This document shows positions 62,145 through 64,000 of a DNA stretch of 64,000 nucleotides, piece by piece. A program made the position numbers and the translations under genes. Numbering within the stretch: position 1 is the first letter of the stretch; each line of letters begins with the position of its first letter. Source of the DNA: Pontibacter aquaedesilientis. GTDB lineage: Bacteria > Bacteroidota > Bacteroidia > Cytophagales > Hymenobacteraceae. The stretch spans positions 372,001-436,000 of the forward strand of contig NZ_JACXAJ010000001.1 in assembly GCF_014773225.1 (NCBI RefSeq), written 5' to 3'. The notes under the pieces are model-generated. The model saw only the letters and a list, made by a program, of their open reading frames with translations, ran no database searches and had not been told where the DNA came from.

Positions 62145-62765
62145 TTACTTTTTAGCGAGCACCCCTTCAAAGATAATACGCACCAGGCCATCGAATACCT
62201 CCGACGCATTATCAGGTATAGCCTCTGTCAGTTGACCGGGCAGCTGCCGGGTATAGTCCGGATTGAAGATGGTTTCCAGTGCGCTGGCGTATAGAATAAC
62301 AGCAAGTGACCGATTGATATCCTGACGCACATAGCCTTTCTCCATACCTTCCTGCAAGAGGGCGTTGAAGCGCATAAACGCTGCTTCTATCCTGTAGTCG
62401 TGGAGAAGCTGCCAGCTACCCGGCGCGTGTTTACGGATATCGTCCATCAGCTGTCTGTTCACGGCCAGCAGCCGGCTGCCGACATAGCTGAAATAGCGGC
62501 TCGCCTTTTCCTGGAATTGCAATTGGGAATCGCTCAGAATGCGCTCTATCTCTTGGCGACCCTCGGCAAGGTACTCTTTGATGACAGCTTTTAGCAAATC
62601 TTCCTTTCCGTCAAAATACAGGTATAGGGTCTTCTTGCTCATGCCGAGCTGACGCGCCAGGTCTGCCATGAGCACTTTACTGTAGCCTTTCTCAAAAAAA
62701 AGCTGACGGGCCAGCTGCAAAATGGCCTCGCGCGGGTCTTTGGGTGCTTGTGCTTCTATTGCCAT
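62145..62765 (-). CDS. TetR/AcrR family transcriptional regulator
   Basis: 206 residues. N-terminal TetR HTH: ILQLARQLFFEKGYSKVLMADLARQLGMSKKTLYLYFDGKEDLL. The C-terminal domain is helical with an unknown ligand. No pump or enzyme gene is adjacent on either side in the window, so the target is unknown. Confidence 0.9.
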   Translation of the reverse strand: MAIEAQAPKDPREAILQLARQLFFEKGYSKVLMADLARQLGMSKKTLYLYFDGKEDLLKAVIKEYLAEGRQEIERILSDSQLQFQEKASRYFSYVGSRLLAVNRQLMDDIRKHAPGSWQLLHDYRIEAAFMRFNALLQEGMEKGYVRQDINRSLAVILYASALETIFNPDYTRQLPGQLTEAIPDNASEVFDGLVRIIFEGVLAKK

Positions 62766-63347
62766 AGTCAGTTTGTAACGTTCAGGCGCAGGGCTTGGTT
62801 GGGGATTGCAGGAGGATATGATGTAAACAGCAATTGATAGCCATAGAAGTCAGATCTCACAGCACTGGCTCGAGGTATATCGGAGCCATCGTTTCCGGCT
62901 ATGGTAGCCGTAGCCCCATGTAAGCTATGCGCTGATCCCGGTTCATGTACTTTTGGGTTTTTTTAGAGAAGTGATGAATCTAAGCAATTGATTGTCAGGT
63001 GTAAGCGAAAGAAGAGTTTCGGAGAATTGAACTATGCTACTATACATTTATGCCAGCGCAATTGGCGTTGAAAATGTGAAGTTCTTAAAAAAAGCTTAAA
63101 AAGAATGCATTTAGGCTGTTTTCGGCTTAAGTGTTAAATTTTTATTAAAATTTTGAGGCAGAAGCTTGTGAAATAGCAGCAAGCCTTCTAAATTGCATTA
63201 TGCTGTTCAGGATAATGCATTAAGTACCTTAATGCGCTGCCAAACATTCAAGGGTAGGAGAAAGCCAGTTGGAAAGCCAGATTGTAATGATTTTACAGGA
63301 GTGGCATACTAATTGGTTATTACCATAAAACATTTAACTTTTAGCCG
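62766..63347. other. 582-base intergenic region with promoter and overlapping inverted repeats
   Basis: TACTTTTG at 62948-62955 matches the -7 box. Two overlapping inverted repeats occur: TGCATTAT (63194-63201) with ATAATGCA (63212-63219), and GCATTAAG (63217-63224) with CTTAATGC (63228-63235). They share bases, so only one can form at a time. No gene is seen. Confidence 0.45.
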
Positions 63348-63593
63348 ATGTTAGATATTATCAACTTTGTTGCTCTTGCCGGAATTTTCAACATCTGTTT
63401 CTTTTGGTACGCCTCTACTAAAATGGACACGAAGCCTGACCCGGTAAAAACCCTTGTTATTTCGTTTGTATTCTCTATTCCGCTTAGTTTCCTATTGATT
63501 GCCGTCTATACGACGATGTTGATTTACGCCGCCAGAACCGGTGCAAATGAGGACGCAATGTGGGAGTATATGGAGCAGGAAGAGCTACAATAA
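63348..63593 (+). CDS. small membrane protein, hypothetical
   Basis: 81 residues with two hydrophobic helices (IINFVALAGIFNICFFWY and LVISFVFSIPLSFLLIAVY) and an acidic C-terminus (NEDAMWEYMEQEELQ). I do not recognise the family. Its long leader contains the mutually exclusive repeats at 63194-63235, so regulation at the leader is possible. Confidence 0.65.
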   Translation: MLDIINFVALAGIFNICFFWYASTKMDTKPDPVKTLVISFVFSIPLSFLLIAVYTTMLIYAARTGANEDAMWEYMEQEELQ

Positions 63594-63639
63594 CAGCATA
63601 CTGACAACGGTATAGCATTGCTTGCCGGATTTGCAAAAC

Positions 63640-63680
63640 GCCTGCGGGGGCACTTGTTAACAACAGGTGCCCCCGCAGGC
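63640..63680. terminator. hairpin between the two small genes
   Basis: GCCTGCGGGGGCAC and GTGCCCCCGCAGGC, 14-bp perfect GC-rich arms; weak T-run. Probably a shared terminator for convergent genes. Confidence 0.7.
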
Positions 63681-63702
63681 ATTTTGTATCATAGATGGTT
63701 CG

Positions 63703-63936
63703 TTACCGACTGCCGGCGCTGCTACCAATGTCCTGGCCGCCATCTTCTACGCTTTTGCCGCCCTGTCGACCGCCAGTGCGTGGCTCATTGCCTATGCTGC
63801 GTCCGGCCTGATCGTCCTCATCTGAACGGAACTTATCGTCCCCTTCCTTTTTCTGAGCAGTGGGGTGGATGTTTGGCACCTTGTTGCCTTTATTTATCAA
63901 ATCTTTGTTTTGGTCTTTATTCTTATCTGTGTTCAT
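63703..63936 (-). CDS. small hydrophilic, probably disordered protein
   Basis: 77 residues with no hydrophobic segment, rich in Gly, Asp, Lys and Ser (QAGRSIGNEPRTGGRQGG). The composition recalls small stress or desiccation-related hydrophilins and similar unannotated proteins of Hymenobacteraceae. I cannot assign a function. The hairpin at 63640-63680 downstream supports a real gene. Confidence 0.5.
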   Translation of the reverse strand: MNTDKNKDQNKDLINKGNKVPNIHPTAQKKEGDDKFRSDEDDQAGRSIGNEPRTGGRQGGKSVEDGGQDIGSSAGSR

Positions 63937-64000
63937 CTGTCTGCTTGGTTTAAATGTGTAATTTGATTTAATTCTATTTTATGATTCCTAATATCGGTCG

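Noticed and set aside
62032..62235. 67-codon frame antisense to the TetR gene
   Set aside because: More than 40 percent of it is the reverse strand of a clear TetR gene; the rest has no recognisable features.
1..64000. CRISPR array, rRNA operon, complete insertion sequence, prophage
   Set aside because: No regular direct repeats with spacers, no rRNA sequence, no transposase gene and no phage structural genes were seen.

Overview
The window looks like a chromosome segment of a Bacteroidota bacterium, most likely Cytophagales/Hymenobacteraceae (Pontibacter-like). The reasons are promoters of the TTTG / TAnnTTTG type (for example before tRNA-Ser and before the fused E1 gene), weak Shine-Dalgarno sites, and families typical of that group: DUF1573, the DUF1800-DUF1501 pair, type I asparaginase, LTA-synthase-like sulfatase, LuxE-like acyltransferase, and a response regulator/AAA+ protein without a DNA-binding domain. 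The octamer TATACCTG/CAGGTATA occurs more than 50 times by eye, against about 2 expected.

Layout. 1-6581: surface-glycan genes (two GT2 glycosyltransferases, a polysaccharide deacetylase), a GAF-SpoIIE phosphatase, TatD hydrolase and asparaginase, with two inverted-repeat intergenic blocks. 6663-6750: tRNA-Ser(GGA). 6826-8757: a zinc-finger protein, a 46-bp perfect palindrome and a tyrosine recombinase whose N-terminal tandem domain is in another frame. 8892-10912: an integron-like array of about three cassettes (a membrane protein, higBA, a DUF2306 protein). Each cassette starts with a GTT-box that is complementary (8/8, 8/8 and 7/8) to the AAC-box near its end.

10955-23224 is an accessory, redox/electrophile-oriented stretch, its first part AT-richer by eye: truncated Crp/Fnr, DoxX, two pirins, Crp/Fnr, SDR, OhrR/Ohr with identical operators, AraC, metallo-hydrolase, several SDR/NAD-binding proteins, an ACT-protein remnant and a CPBP protease with a likely frame break. 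The octamer is absent from about 9.07 to 17.84 kb, which fits imported DNA.

23352-27756: DUF1800/DUF1501 secreted pair, aldo/keto reductase, small Cys-rich protein. 27939-32616 (minus): peptide ABC importer (binding protein and two permeases, no ATPase) and a small unknown protein. 33203-48843: helical-repeat protein, UMF1 transporter, amidohydrolase, AMP nucleosidase, HSDR_N-like protein, sulfatase, alanine dehydrogenase, DUF1573, fused 2-oxoacid dehydrogenase E1, lipoprotein, LuxE-like protein, MtfA-SEC-C fusion. 48927-56469 (minus): NtrC-like regulator, transglutaminase-like membrane protein, lipoprotein, FRG protein, radical SAM protein and umuDC. 56944-61364: aminotransferase, then a SulP transporter - carbonic anhydrase - TetR operon. 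61447-63936: STAS protein, TetR regulator and two small proteins. All calls are from reading the sequence; no searches were run.
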